Assembly: GCA_035255045.1 (NCBI GenBank)
Contig: DATFAA010000055.1
Coordinates: 1-35,745 of the forward strand
DNA from: JAGTRP01 sp035255045
GTDB lineage: Bacteria > Pseudomonadota > Gammaproteobacteria > Burkholderiales > Rhodocyclaceae
Direction: 5' to 3'
Length of the DNA: 35,745 nt
The translations under genes and the position numbers were made by a program. Positions 14,682 through 21,969 of this stretch are shown one piece after another; within the stretch, counting starts at the first letter, position 1, and every line of letters starts with the position of its first letter. The notes below the pieces were generated by a model. That model searched no databases. It saw only the letters and a program-made list of their open reading frames with translations, and was not told the origin of the DNA.

Positions 14682-15848
14682 TCAGTTCAGCTCCATGAAC
14701 ATGGAGGTCTCCCCCACCCCGGCGATCTGCCGGACCCTGGGATAGCCCTGGTCGACCCGGCGCACCTCGATGCTGGCCTTCTCGATATTGAGGCCGTAGA
14801 GGAGCGGCTGGGCACCCTGGCTGACGGCGATGGAAATGGCCTGGTCCGAGGGGATGCGGGCCGTGCGCTTGCGGCTGCCCAGGTGGAAGGCCCAGATTTC
14901 CTTGGAGGGGTTCTTGTGGGAACCCTCGTAGCCCTTGTCGTGCATGTTCACGAACAGGGTGTTGCTCTGCCGGTGCAGGGCGCTGACCTGGAGGCCGCCC
15001 GGCCGCCACTGCCGGCGCTGGTCCCGCTCGTCCACCAGGGGCCAGGGCGCGGTGAAGGTGGGCTGGTCGCCGGCGAGCCGCACCGGGTACACGCTGCCCA
15101 GGTAGGAGACGAAGTAGCGCTCGTCCCCCAGGATTTCGGGATGTATGTAGATGGGGTCCTTGTCCGGATCGAAGAAGCGGGCGCTGCGCTCCCGGGAGAC
15201 TGGCTGCCCGGCTTCATCGAGGGTGACGGTGAGGAGGGTGCCGTCGCCGCAGATGGCCGAAAAGCGGTGGCCCTGGCGCCAGGTCTGGATGGACCAGCAG
15301 CCGGGGGTCGGCACCTCGGCAACGAACTTCTTGGCCTCCAGGTCCACGACGGTGACCGAGGTGGCCGGCGTGGCGTTCTGGACGTAGAGGAAGCGGCCGT
15401 CGGCGCTGGTGGCCAGCAGGCCCCGGTAGGAAATGCTCTGGGCCCGCTTGGGCGGGATGTCGATTTCGCCCTTCAGCTCCAGGGTCCGGGTGTCGTGGAT
15501 TTCCACCACGTCGGCCCGCTGGCCGCGGGACAGGCGGGGGTAGTAGGTGGTGGCGAGGTAGATGCTGCCTCCATCCGGCGACAGGGTCGAGAGCGCCCCG
15601 AAGCCGGTGCCGATCATGCCCAGGAAGCGGCCGCTGCCGCCGTCCAGGATGTGCATGCGGCCGTCCACCATGTGGCCGAAGGCCGGATCGGCCACGTACA
15701 GCCGGTTGCCGTCGGGCGCCGTCAGGCGCTCCACCTTGATTTCCTCCTCCGGCAGGGGAGGCGGGGATTTGGTCTCCCCGGCCGCGGCGCCGGCGGCAAG
15801 GCAGGCTTGCAGCGCCAGCGCGGCCATCAGTCTCCTGTTGTTATGCAT
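14682..15848 (-). CDS. aauB: Aromatic amine dehydrogenase large subunit
   Basis: The 388-residue product has a signal peptide (about 1-24, ending AGAAAG). Its beta-propeller domain is typical of the heavy subunit of TTQ amine dehydrogenases, with NRLYVADPAFGHMVDGRMHI, YYPRLSRGQRADVVEIHDT and a C-terminal RQIAGVGETSMFMELN. The large subunit holds the small TTQ subunits in an alpha2beta2 enzyme in the periplasm. It is the first gene of aauBEDA plus two cytochromes. Its ATG is preceded by AGGG lying inside one arm of an inverted repeat, which suggests translational control. The shared regulatory motif begins 47 bases upstream. Confidence 0.94.
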   Translation of the reverse strand: MHNNRRLMAALALQACLAAGAAAGETKSPPPLPEEEIKVERLTAPDGNRLYVADPAFGHMVDGRMHILDGGSGRFLGMIGTGFGALSTLSPDGGSIYLATTYYPRLSRGQRADVVEIHDTRTLELKGEIDIPPKRAQSISYRGLLATSADGRFLYVQNATPATSVTVVDLEAKKFVAEVPTPGCWSIQTWRQGHRFSAICGDGTLLTVTLDEAGQPVSRERSARFFDPDKDPIYIHPEILGDERYFVSYLGSVYPVRLAGDQPTFTAPWPLVDERDQRRQWRPGGLQVSALHRQSNTLFVNMHDKGYEGSHKNPSKEIWAFHLGSRKRTARIPSDQAISIAVSQGAQPLLYGLNIEKASIEVRRVDQGYPRVRQIAGVGETSMFMELN

Positions 15849-15851
15849 TGT

Positions 15852-15883
15852 CTGACCCTATTCTGTTGGGAATGCAGGGTCAG
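15852..15883 (-). promoter_or_regulatory. Leader hairpin that would bury the aauB ribosome binding site
   Basis: CTGACCCT and AGGGTCAG are perfectly complementary (eight pairs) with a sixteen-base loop. In the minus-strand mRNA the downstream arm contains the only Shine-Dalgarno-like AGGG, ending three bases before the aauB ATG. Folding would hide the ribosome binding site. Alternatively the repeat is a DNA operator near the transcription start. Confidence 0.55.
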
Positions 15884-15895
15884 TATCTGGGCAAA

Positions 15896-15928
15896 GGCTT
15901 GGCGGGGCGTATCAAGAATCGGCAAAAA
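15896..15928 (-). promoter_or_regulatory. Shared bipartite regulatory motif, copy B (aauB operon)
   Basis: The plus strand reads GGCTTGGCGG, three bases (GGC), then GTATCAAGAATCGGCAAA plus two further A residues. It matches copy A upstream of the DUF1329 unit at 26 of 28 block positions. It lies between the AraC-type gene and aauB. A possible -10 (GATACT) follows about eight bases toward aauB. The one-base difference in spacer length between copies may affect strength. Confidence 0.65.
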
Positions 15929-15939
15929 CGCCGGGGTGG

Positions 15940-16938
15940 TCAGGCGGCCAGGCGGCGGCAGGGGGTCTGGGACGGCAACTCGCCGAACAGGCGGCGGTAG
16001 TCCTGGGCGAGTTGGGACAGGTGCCAGAAACCCCAGCGGGCGGAAACATCGCCGATGGACTCGCGCCCGGGGTCCCGGGCCTTGAGGTCGCGGCGCAGGC
16101 CGTTGAGGCGGACGGCCTTGAGGTAGGTCTGGGGAGAGACGCCGAACACCTCCTGGACGGTGTTCTGCAGGGTACGGCGGGTGACGCCGATCTGGTCGCA
16201 GATGTCGGCGATGCTCACCGCCGCGCCCCGGTTGGCGTCCAGATAGGCACGCAGGCGGCGCACCACCCGGTCCCGGTTGGCGCAGAGGCTGCGCCCCTGG
16301 GCCCCCTGGCCGGCGAAGATGATGTCGTTGAGGAGGCCGTAGAACTCCTCCGCCACCTGCATGGCATTGGTCGGATGGCGCAGCGTTTCCGGGGTTTCCC
16401 GGGCGACTTCAATGACCCGCAGCAGGAAATCCTCGAGGGCGTCGGCCTGGGGGCACTCGACGGCCGGGGACAGGCGGCGCAGCCCCCGCTCCATATCCCG
16501 GTGGTCCGGCACCTGCCCGGCGAGGGCGGCGCACAGCTCGGCAGGGGAGAAGACGGCGGCGACGATGTCGAAATGCTCGGAGGTGCGCAATTCGAAAGCG
16601 CTGTCGGGGTCGAGAGTGACCACCGCCCGGGAGCGCAGGATTTCCCCCCGGTGGTAGGCGTCGCCGTCCTGGTTGAGCACCACCCCGACGGCGAAGGCGC
16701 CCGCCGGAGCGCAGCCCTTCTGGAGAATGACCCGGTTGCTGGTTTCCCGCAGGACCGAGAGGAAAGGCAGGCCGACCTCCTCCACCGAGCCGTGGAACTG
16801 GCCCGACGACAATTGATCGTAGCGTTGCCCCCAGGATTCGTAGATCAGGGCGGAGGAATGGAGATCCACGTCGAAACTCCGGCTCGCCCGGTAGCGCAGC
16901 GAATGCCGAGCCGACTCCAATGCCACTTGTTGATTCAT
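15940..16938 (-). CDS. AraC-family transcriptional regulator, probable activator of the aau genes
   Basis: The 332-residue protein has an N-terminal sensor domain (about 1-210) and a C-terminal AraC double HTH (about 225-325): SIADICDQIGVTRRTLQNTV and then VFGVSPQTYLKAVRLNGLRR, with the second helix region VSARWGFWHLSQLAQDYRRL. The N-terminal part is of the kind seen in EutR- or FeaR-like amine-responsive regulators, though I cannot assign the inducer. The ATG at 16938 follows AAAGGAG. It lies 91 bases upstream of aauB in the same direction. Together with the duplicated motif, this makes it the likely activator of both aau transcription units. Confidence 0.88.
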   Translation of the reverse strand: MNQQVALESARHSLRYRASRSFDVDLHSSALIYESWGQRYDQLSSGQFHGSVEEVGLPFLSVLRETSNRVILQKGCAPAGAFAVGVVLNQDGDAYHRGEILRSRAVVTLDPDSAFELRTSEHFDIVAAVFSPAELCAALAGQVPDHRDMERGLRRLSPAVECPQADALEDFLLRVIEVARETPETLRHPTNAMQVAEEFYGLLNDIIFAGQGAQGRSLCANRDRVVRRLRAYLDANRGAAVSIADICDQIGVTRRTLQNTVQEVFGVSPQTYLKAVRLNGLRRDLKARDPGRESIGDVSARWGFWHLSQLAQDYRRLFGELPSQTPCRRLAA

Positions 16939-16990
16939 CCTTGTCTCCTTTCCCGGCGCCCCCTGCGGATCGGAAGCACGTCCTTTTTTT

Positions 16991-17004
16991 GCTAACATAT
17001 TAGC
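16991..17004. promoter_or_regulatory. AT-rich inverted repeat upstream of the AraC gene
   Basis: GCTAA-CATA-TTAGC is a perfect five-base inverted repeat in the AT-rich strip between the regulator gene and the divergent plus-strand gene at 17073. It is adjacent to a run of seven T residues on plus. It could be an operator or part of the regulator's promoter. Confidence 0.35.
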
Positions 17005-17072
17005 GTACTCGGGCGGTGTCAAGCCGTCTGGAATGGGCCGGCATTTCGCCCGTGGCCTCCGGAGGTTGGACC

Positions 17073-17384
17073 ATGCACCTGATTCAGATCCTCATCCCCG
17101 TCTTCGACAACGAGGGGCACCGCTTCCACCGGGACAAGTTCGAGCGGGAGCGGGAACGGCTGACCGAGCGCTTCGGCGGCCTCACCGCCTTCGTGCAGTC
17201 GCCGGCCCTGGGCCTCTGGAAGGACGCCCAGCGCGGGGCGACGGCCCGGGACGAGATGATCCTCATCGAGGTGATGGTCGAGGCCGTGGACCGGGCCTGG
17301 TGGTCGGCCTACCGGCGGGAGCTGGAGGACATCTTCCGGCAGGAGGAAATCGTGGTGCGGGCCATCGCCTGCGACCGCATTTGA
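17073..17384 (+). CDS. Conserved-looking hypothetical protein (103 aa)
   Basis: The soluble product starts MHLIQILIPVFDNEGHRFHR and has no signal peptide or membrane span. Predicted strands and helices (QILIPVFD, FERERERLTERFGG, EMILIEVMVE, WWSAYRRELEDIFRQEEIVV) suggest a small ferredoxin-like alpha/beta fold. The ATG at 17073 has a good GGAGG eight bases upstream; the frame is open further upstream to 17016 but lacks a comparable ribosome site. It is divergent from the AraC-type gene. I do not recognise a function. Confidence 0.75.
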   Translation: MHLIQILIPVFDNEGHRFHRDKFERERERLTERFGGLTAFVQSPALGLWKDAQRGATARDEMILIEVMVEAVDRAWWSAYRRELEDIFRQEEIVVRAIACDRI

Positions 17385-17517
17385 ATATCGATCCGGCAAG
17401 CCGCAGCACCTGGACGTCATCCCATGGTCTAATTGGCGGCTCGACGCAGAGGTACACAACGACAAGATGCCGGCATGGACCGCATCGCCCACCACAGCCC
17501 ATCCAGAGGAGGACACA

Positions 17518-18039
17518 ATGCGCAATTCCCTTTATGCCCTGCTGTTCGCGGTCGGAACCGCCTTTGCCGGACCGGACGACCCTTCCAGGTTTGACGACAC
17601 CAACCTGGGCGCCCAGCACGCGGTGTACCAGTTCAATTACGAGCGGCCGGAGGACCTGATGCAGGGCCTCGGCTACCTCAACAATCACCTGAAGGCGCTG
17701 AAGGACTTCGGCGACGTCAAGCATTCCCACCTGGTGATCGTCGCCTACGGCAACGAGCTGCACCTGCTGTCCCGGCTCAACCGGGCCGCCTACCCCGACG
17801 TCTATGAAAAGCTGAAGGCCCTCACCGATCAGGGGGTGAGCATCCGGGTGTGCAGCAACGCCGCCCGCTTCCGGGGTTACAAGGCCGAGGATTTCTATGA
17901 CGTGGTGACCGTCGTCCCCGCCGCCATGACCGAATTGACCAAGTGGCAGGGCAAGGGCTACGCGACCATCTCGGGGGATGTCATCAAGCGCACCAAGCGC
18001 GCCGAGATCATGGAGAAGCATCCGGAAATCATGGACTAG
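17518..18039 (+). CDS. Exported DsrE-family-like protein
   Basis: The 173-residue product has a signal peptide (MRNSLYALLFAVGTAFA) and a DsrE/DsrF-like alpha/beta domain. It has HLVIVAYGNELHLLS and VSIRVCSNAARFRGYKAEDF, the latter with a cysteine (Cys119) where family members carry the sulfur-handling residue. Periplasmic members of this family are widespread and mostly uncharacterised. A strong AGAGGAGG precedes the ATG. It is followed by a clear terminator, so it ends its transcription unit. Confidence 0.82.
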   Translation: MRNSLYALLFAVGTAFAGPDDPSRFDDTNLGAQHAVYQFNYERPEDLMQGLGYLNNHLKALKDFGDVKHSHLVIVAYGNELHLLSRLNRAAYPDVYEKLKALTDQGVSIRVCSNAARFRGYKAEDFYDVVTVVPAAMTELTKWQGKGYATISGDVIKRTKRAEIMEKHPEIMD

Positions 18040-18065
18040 CGGGCGTCGCACCGACGCCCAGGCAG

Positions 18066-18100
18066 GGGCGCGCCAGGCATCCTTGGTGGCGCGCCCTTTT
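18066..18100 (+). terminator. Intrinsic terminator after the DsrE-like gene
   Basis: A ten-base perfect stem (GGGCGCGCCA/TGGCGCGCCC) with an eleven-base loop is followed by TTTT. It starts 27 bases after the stop codon. Confidence 0.9.
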
Positions 18101-18126
18101 CATTTTGTTCCCCGACCCACGCCCCC

Positions 18127-18147
18127 CTAGCCCTTGCGGGCTAGTTT
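18127..18147. repeat. Second short hairpin in the 18040-18266 intergenic region
   Basis: CTAGCCC-TTGC-GGGCTAG is a perfect seven-base stem with a tetraloop, followed by TTT on plus. It could be a back-up terminator for the DsrE-like gene or a leader element of the HPP-CBS gene. The rest of this 227-base gap holds no evident gene. Confidence 0.5.
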
Positions 18148-18266
18148 GCCAGGGCAATATCTGGCGCCGCCTCGGCCATGTAACTTACGCACTTCGTAGG
18201 CTCGGGGCTAGTTCCATCGGAGCGCCGATCCGTCCCCTTCCCTCCCCCTGGCGCCGTTCAACAACC

Positions 18267-19532
18267 ATGCTGATCCGACTCAAGCATCTGGCCTTGCAGC
18301 ACCTGGTGGCCGACACCCCTCCCCTGCTTCCGGCGGAAAGGTGGAAATCCGCCCTCGGGGTCCTCGCCGGCCTCCTCCTGGCGGCCGGGGCCCTGCTTCT
18401 CATGCCGGCCGGCCATCTCCATCCCCTGGCCGTCCTCGGCGCCACCGCCACCATCCTCTTCGCCGTGCCCCACAGCCCCATGGCCCAGCCCTGGTCGGTC
18501 TTCGGCAGCTACCTTGCCGCCGTCGTCTTCGGCCTGGCGGCACCGGCCGCAATTCCCTGGGGGCTGCCGGCGGGCGCCGTGGCCCTGGCGGCCACCGTGT
18601 GGTTCATGACCCGCTACAAGTGCGTGCATCCGCCGGCGGGCGCCCTGGTGCTGCTCATCGTCGCCGACAGCGCGCCCAGCCTTGAGCACAGCCTGCAGAT
18701 GACGGAGACCGTCATGGCCAACGCCGCGGCCATCGTCCTGACCGCCCTCCTGGTCAACAACCTGCTGCTGCGGCGCCGCTACCCCCAATGCCGGCCGACG
18801 GTCGCGGCCAGCCCCCACCGCACCGCCGACCCCCTGCCCAGCGAGCGCACAGGGCTGTCCCACGAGGACCTGGAGTATGCCGTCCAGGCCCAGGGGAGCT
18901 TCGTCGATATCCAGGAAAGCGAACTGCTGGCCATCTACCGGCTGGCGGTGGACCATGCCTTCGAGCGCCACCTGGGGATGACCTGCGGCGACATCATGGC
19001 CCGGGACGTGGTCACCGTAGAATTCGGGACACCCCTGGAAAAGGCCTGGAATCTGCTGCGACACCACCGGGTCAAGGCCCTGCCGGTGGTGGACCACTCC
19101 CGGCGCGTCCTCGGCATCGTCAGCACCGCCGACTTCCTGCGCCAGTTCGACGACACCACCGCCGCTGGCCTGGCGGTGCGCCTGCAGGGCCTGCTCCGCC
19201 GCCTGCCGGGCATGGCTTCCGAAAAGGCGGAAGTGGTGGGCGAAATCATGTCCACGGAGGTCTACACGGCCACCGTGGCGACGCCGGCGGTGGACCTGGT
19301 GTATCAGCTCTCCGACCAGGGGCTGCACAACATCCCGGTGGTGAATCGCCAGGGGGCGTTGATCGGCATGGTGACCCAGTCCGACCTCATCACCTCCCTC
19401 TACCGCCGCCTGACCCTGGCTTCCGCCGAGCGCGACGCCCTGGTGGCCGACGACCTGGATATGTCGCTACGCGCCCTCAAGCGGGGGCCCCGGCCGCGGG
19501 CCGCCAGCCAAGAGGACACCACGGCGGTATAA
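18267..19532 (+). CDS. HPP-family membrane protein fused to two CBS domains
   Basis: The 421-residue protein combines an N-terminal HPP membrane domain with a C-terminal pair of CBS domains. The HPP part has four hydrophobic spans at about 27-48, 52-68, 78-112 and 125-167, with the signature KCVHPPAGA at 118-126. The CBS domains lie at about 238-295 (GDIMARDVVTV, ALPVVDHSRRVLGIVSTADF) and 325-380 (EIMSTEVYTA, NIPVVNRQGALIGMVTQSDL). HPP proteins are proposed nitrite or small-anion transporters in plastids and cyanobacteria; CBS pairs bind adenine nucleotides. Nucleotide-gated transport is therefore a plausible inference. The ATG at 18267 is chosen at the start of the recognisable domain. No strong ribosome site is visible. 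Confidence 0.85.
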   Translation: MLIRLKHLALQHLVADTPPLLPAERWKSALGVLAGLLLAAGALLLMPAGHLHPLAVLGATATILFAVPHSPMAQPWSVFGSYLAAVVFGLAAPAAIPWGLPAGAVALAATVWFMTRYKCVHPPAGALVLLIVADSAPSLEHSLQMTETVMANAAAIVLTALLVNNLLLRRRYPQCRPTVAASPHRTADPLPSERTGLSHEDLEYAVQAQGSFVDIQESELLAIYRLAVDHAFERHLGMTCGDIMARDVVTVEFGTPLEKAWNLLRHHRVKALPVVDHSRRVLGIVSTADFLRQFDDTTAAGLAVRLQGLLRRLPGMASEKAEVVGEIMSTEVYTATVATPAVDLVYQLSDQGLHNIPVVNRQGALIGMVTQSDLITSLYRRLTLASAERDALVADDLDMSLRALKRGPRPRAASQEDTTAV

Positions 19533-19554
19533 CGCCGGCTCCCGGGCAGCGGCG

Positions 19555-19588
19555 GCGGGAGGGCCATCCCGCGGAACGGCCCTCCCGC
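19555..19588. terminator. Bidirectional hairpin between convergent HPP-CBS and usp genes
   Basis: GCGGGAGGGCC and GGCCCTCCCGC form an eleven-base perfect stem with a twelve-base loop between two converging genes. No T-run follows on either strand, so termination strength is uncertain. Confidence 0.65.
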
Positions 19589-19591
19589 TCC

Positions 19592-20038
19592 CTAACGCAC
19601 CGTCAGCAGGGAAGTCTTCACCAGGCGCGCCAGGTTCTCGGCGACGCTGCCCACCAGCAGGCGGTCCACACCCCGCCGGCCATGGGTCCCCACCACGACC
19701 AGACTGGCCTTCCACTGCTTGGCGCTGTCGGCGATCTGCTCGGCCGTGTGTTTCTGCTCGGATTCGATCAGCATCGGTTCCGCCTTGATGCCGGCGGCTT
19801 CGGCCGTGGCGACGGCGGCTTCGAGCAGCTGGTTCGCTGCCTGCCGCATGTCGTCCTTGACCCGGTCGGCGTCCAGGTAGGTGCCGATGCCCAGGGCGTG
19901 CTGGGCAAGCAGCCCCTCGTCCAGGGCGTGGGCGATGCAGAGCTTGGCCTTGAAGGCATTGGCCAGGGCGATGGCTGCGTTCAGGGCCCTATTGGCGGTG
20001 TCGCTGCCGTCGATGGCGACGAGGATTCGCGTGTACAT
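19592..20038 (-). CDS. Universal stress protein (UspA family)
   Basis: The 148-residue single Usp domain begins MYTRILVAIDGSDTANRALN and ends with the nucleotide-binding signature GTHGRRGVDRLLVGSVAENL, close to the G-x2-G-x9-G-S consensus; it probably binds ATP. It lies 13 bases downstream of the lactate/glycolate permease gene on the same strand and is probably co-transcribed. This arrangement suggests expression on two-carbon or lactate substrates. The ATG at 20038 follows GGGAG. Confidence 0.92.
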   Translation of the reverse strand: MYTRILVAIDGSDTANRALNAAIALANAFKAKLCIAHALDEGLLAQHALGIGTYLDADRVKDDMRQAANQLLEAAVATAEAAGIKAEPMLIESEQKHTAEQIADSAKQWKASLVVVGTHGRRGVDRLLVGSVAENLARLVKTSLLTVR

Positions 20039-20051
20039 GGATTTCTCCCGT

Positions 20052-21710
20052 TTACTTGATGACAAGGGCGCTGAACGGATAGACGTAGGCCTGGAGGGTG
20101 ACCAGGATGCCGACCAGGCAGGCCAGGGCGATGGAGTGGAAGAAGACGTAGCGCAGGATGTCCCCCTCATGGTTGAACCAGCGGGTGGCGGTGGACGCGA
20201 CCACGATGGACTGGGCGTCCACCATCTTGCCCATGACGCCCCCCGAGCTGTTGGCCGCCCCCATCAGGTTGGGACTGAGCCCCAGCTGCTCGGCCGCCAC
20301 CTTCTGCATGCCGCCGAAAAGGACGTTGGAAGCGGTATCCGACCCGGTCAGCGCCACCCCCAGCCAGCCCATCAGGGTGCCGAAGAAGGGATAGAAGACG
20401 CCGGAAGCCGCGAAGGCGAGGCCCAGGGTGGTGTCGAGGCCGGAGTAGCGGGTCAGCGTACCCAGGGCCAGCATCAGGACGATGGTCAGCAGGGAGTAGC
20501 GCACCAGCCACAGCGTCTTGCCGTAGACCCGGAACAGGGACAGCGGGTTGTACTTCATGGCCAGGCCGCCGACGATGGCGGCAACGAGGATGCCGGTGCC
20601 GGTGGCGGAGAGCAGGCCAAAGATGTATTCGGCCCCCTCCTTGGTCGGGGTCGGGACCACCGGCGGCATCTTTTCCACCAGCTTGTGCAGGCCTTCGATG
20701 GGGAACTTGGGGGAGAAGATGCCGTTGAGGTAGGCCTTGACGGCGGGCAGGCCCCAGATGAAGACGAAGACGGTGAGGATCACCCAGGGCATCCAGGCGC
20801 GGATGACGTCGCCCCTGGGGTGGGAGTGCTTAACGGCCGGGGCGGGAGTGCCGCCGTCGCCGTCGTGGCCCTTGAGGGTGGTCGAGCGCCAGATTTCCTT
20901 GGGCTGCCAGACTTTCATGAACATCACCAGGCAGAACATGGAGCACATGGCGGCGACCACGTCCACCAGTTCGGGGCCGAAGTAGTTGGAGACGACAAAC
21001 TGGGGCACGGCGAAGGAGACGCCGGTCACCAGGATGGCCGGCCAGATCTGCAGCATGCCCTTGCGCCCCGCGAAGGCCCAGATCAGCCAGAACGGCACCA
21101 TCAGCGAGAAGAACGGCAGCTGGCGGCCGACCATGGCCGAGATCGCCATGACGTCGTAGCCGTGCACCTTGGCCAGGGTGATGATCGGCGTGCCGAGGGC
21201 GCCGTAGGCCACCGGCGCCGTATTGGCGATCAGCGACAGGCCCGAGGCGGCCAGGGGCGAAAAGCCGAGGCCGATGAGGATGGCTGCGGTCACCGCCACC
21301 GGCGTGCCGAAGCCGGCGGCGCCCTCGAAGAAGGCGCCGAAGGCGAAGGCGATGAGCAGCAGCTGGAGGCGGCGATCCTCGGTAATGCCGGCGATGGAAT
21401 CCTGCAGCACCTTGAAGGAGCCGTTCTGCTCCGTGAGCTGGTGCAGGAAGATGATGTTGAGGACGATCCAGCCGATGGGCAGGAGGCCGACCATGCCTCC
21501 CATCATGGCCGCCTTGCCCGCCATCTCGGCCGGCATGCCGTAGACCAGGATAGCGATCAGGAGGGCGCTGACCAGGCCGGCGGCAGCGGCGATGTGGGCT
21601 TTAAGGTGGAGGAAGCCGAGCCCGATCAGCATCACCGCCACGGGAATGGCGGCGACCAGGGTGCTGAGGAGCATGCTTCCAAGGGGATCGTATATCTGTT
21701 GCCAGACCAT
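20052..21710 (-). CDS. L-lactate/glycolate permease (LldP/GlcA family)
   Basis: The 552-residue inner-membrane protein matches the lactate permease family in length and sequence. It has AFAFGAFFEGAAGFGTPVAV, ANTAPVAYGALGTPIITLA and, near the C-terminus, WLGVALTGSDTASNVLFGGM and NLMGAANSSGGVMGKMVDAQ, with about 12-14 spans. E. coli LldP and GlcA both carry lactate and glycolate by proton symport. Because glcC-glcDEFG is adjacent, glycolate is a likely physiological substrate here (inference). The gene is separated from glcC by a 259-base regulatory region and is on the same strand. Confidence 0.92.
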   Translation of the reverse strand: MVWQQIYDPLGSMLLSTLVAAIPVAVMLIGLGFLHLKAHIAAAAGLVSALLIAILVYGMPAEMAGKAAMMGGMVGLLPIGWIVLNIIFLHQLTEQNGSFKVLQDSIAGITEDRRLQLLLIAFAFGAFFEGAAGFGTPVAVTAAILIGLGFSPLAASGLSLIANTAPVAYGALGTPIITLAKVHGYDVMAISAMVGRQLPFFSLMVPFWLIWAFAGRKGMLQIWPAILVTGVSFAVPQFVVSNYFGPELVDVVAAMCSMFCLVMFMKVWQPKEIWRSTTLKGHDGDGGTPAPAVKHSHPRGDVIRAWMPWVILTVFVFIWGLPAVKAYLNGIFSPKFPIEGLHKLVEKMPPVVPTPTKEGAEYIFGLLSATGTGILVAAIVGGLAMKYNPLSLFRVYGKTLWLVRYSLLTIVLMLALGTLTRYSGLDTTLGLAFAASGVFYPFFGTLMGWLGVALTGSDTASNVLFGGMQKVAAEQLGLSPNLMGAANSSGGVMGKMVDAQSIVVASTATRWFNHEGDILRYVFFHSIALACLVGILVTLQAYVYPFSALVIK

Positions 21711-21830
21711 GTTTGTCTCCTGATTTGTAGTGGTTATCTAGCGAAATGACGCTCTCCTTTGAACACATTCCCGGCGCATAGTGCCCGGGCCCCGGGCAGA
21801 GGCTGCCGCGTCATCCGCGGCTCGGCTTTT

Positions 21831-21868
21831 GTTCAATATGCTGAACGTCGTTTACTTCGCGGAACGAC
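21831..21868. promoter_or_regulatory. Two adjacent inverted repeats upstream of the permease gene
   Basis: GTTCA-ATATGC-TGAAC (21831-21846) is a perfect five-base inverted repeat. It is followed directly by GTCGTT...AACGAC (21847-21868), a six-base inverted repeat with a ten-base spacer. They lie 121-158 bases upstream of the permease ATG and look like regulator-binding sites. They do not contain the TGGT-N3-ACCA core found near glcC, so another regulator may act here. Confidence 0.4.
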
Positions 21869-21921
21869 TATGGAGACAGAGACAGGCTGATGTCAAGGGA
21901 AAATGTTTGCCGCGACGCAGC

Positions 21922-21948
21922 AACCGACCCGCCCTCGGGCGGCCGGTT
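21922..21948 (-). terminator. Hairpin after glcC
   Basis: An outer AACCG/CGGTT pair and an inner CCGCCC/GGGCGG stem form an imperfect hairpin 22 bases past the glcC stop on the minus strand. Only short T-rich sequence follows, so termination is probable but may be leaky toward the permease gene. Confidence 0.5.
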
Positions 21949-21969
21949 CAGGGGGAAGCCGCGCCGGTC

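Noticed and set aside
12969..15848. Assignment as methylamine dehydrogenase (mau).
   Set aside because: Gene order lacks mauF, mauC, mauG, and the small subunit has the 14-Cys pattern I associate with aromatic amine dehydrogenase.
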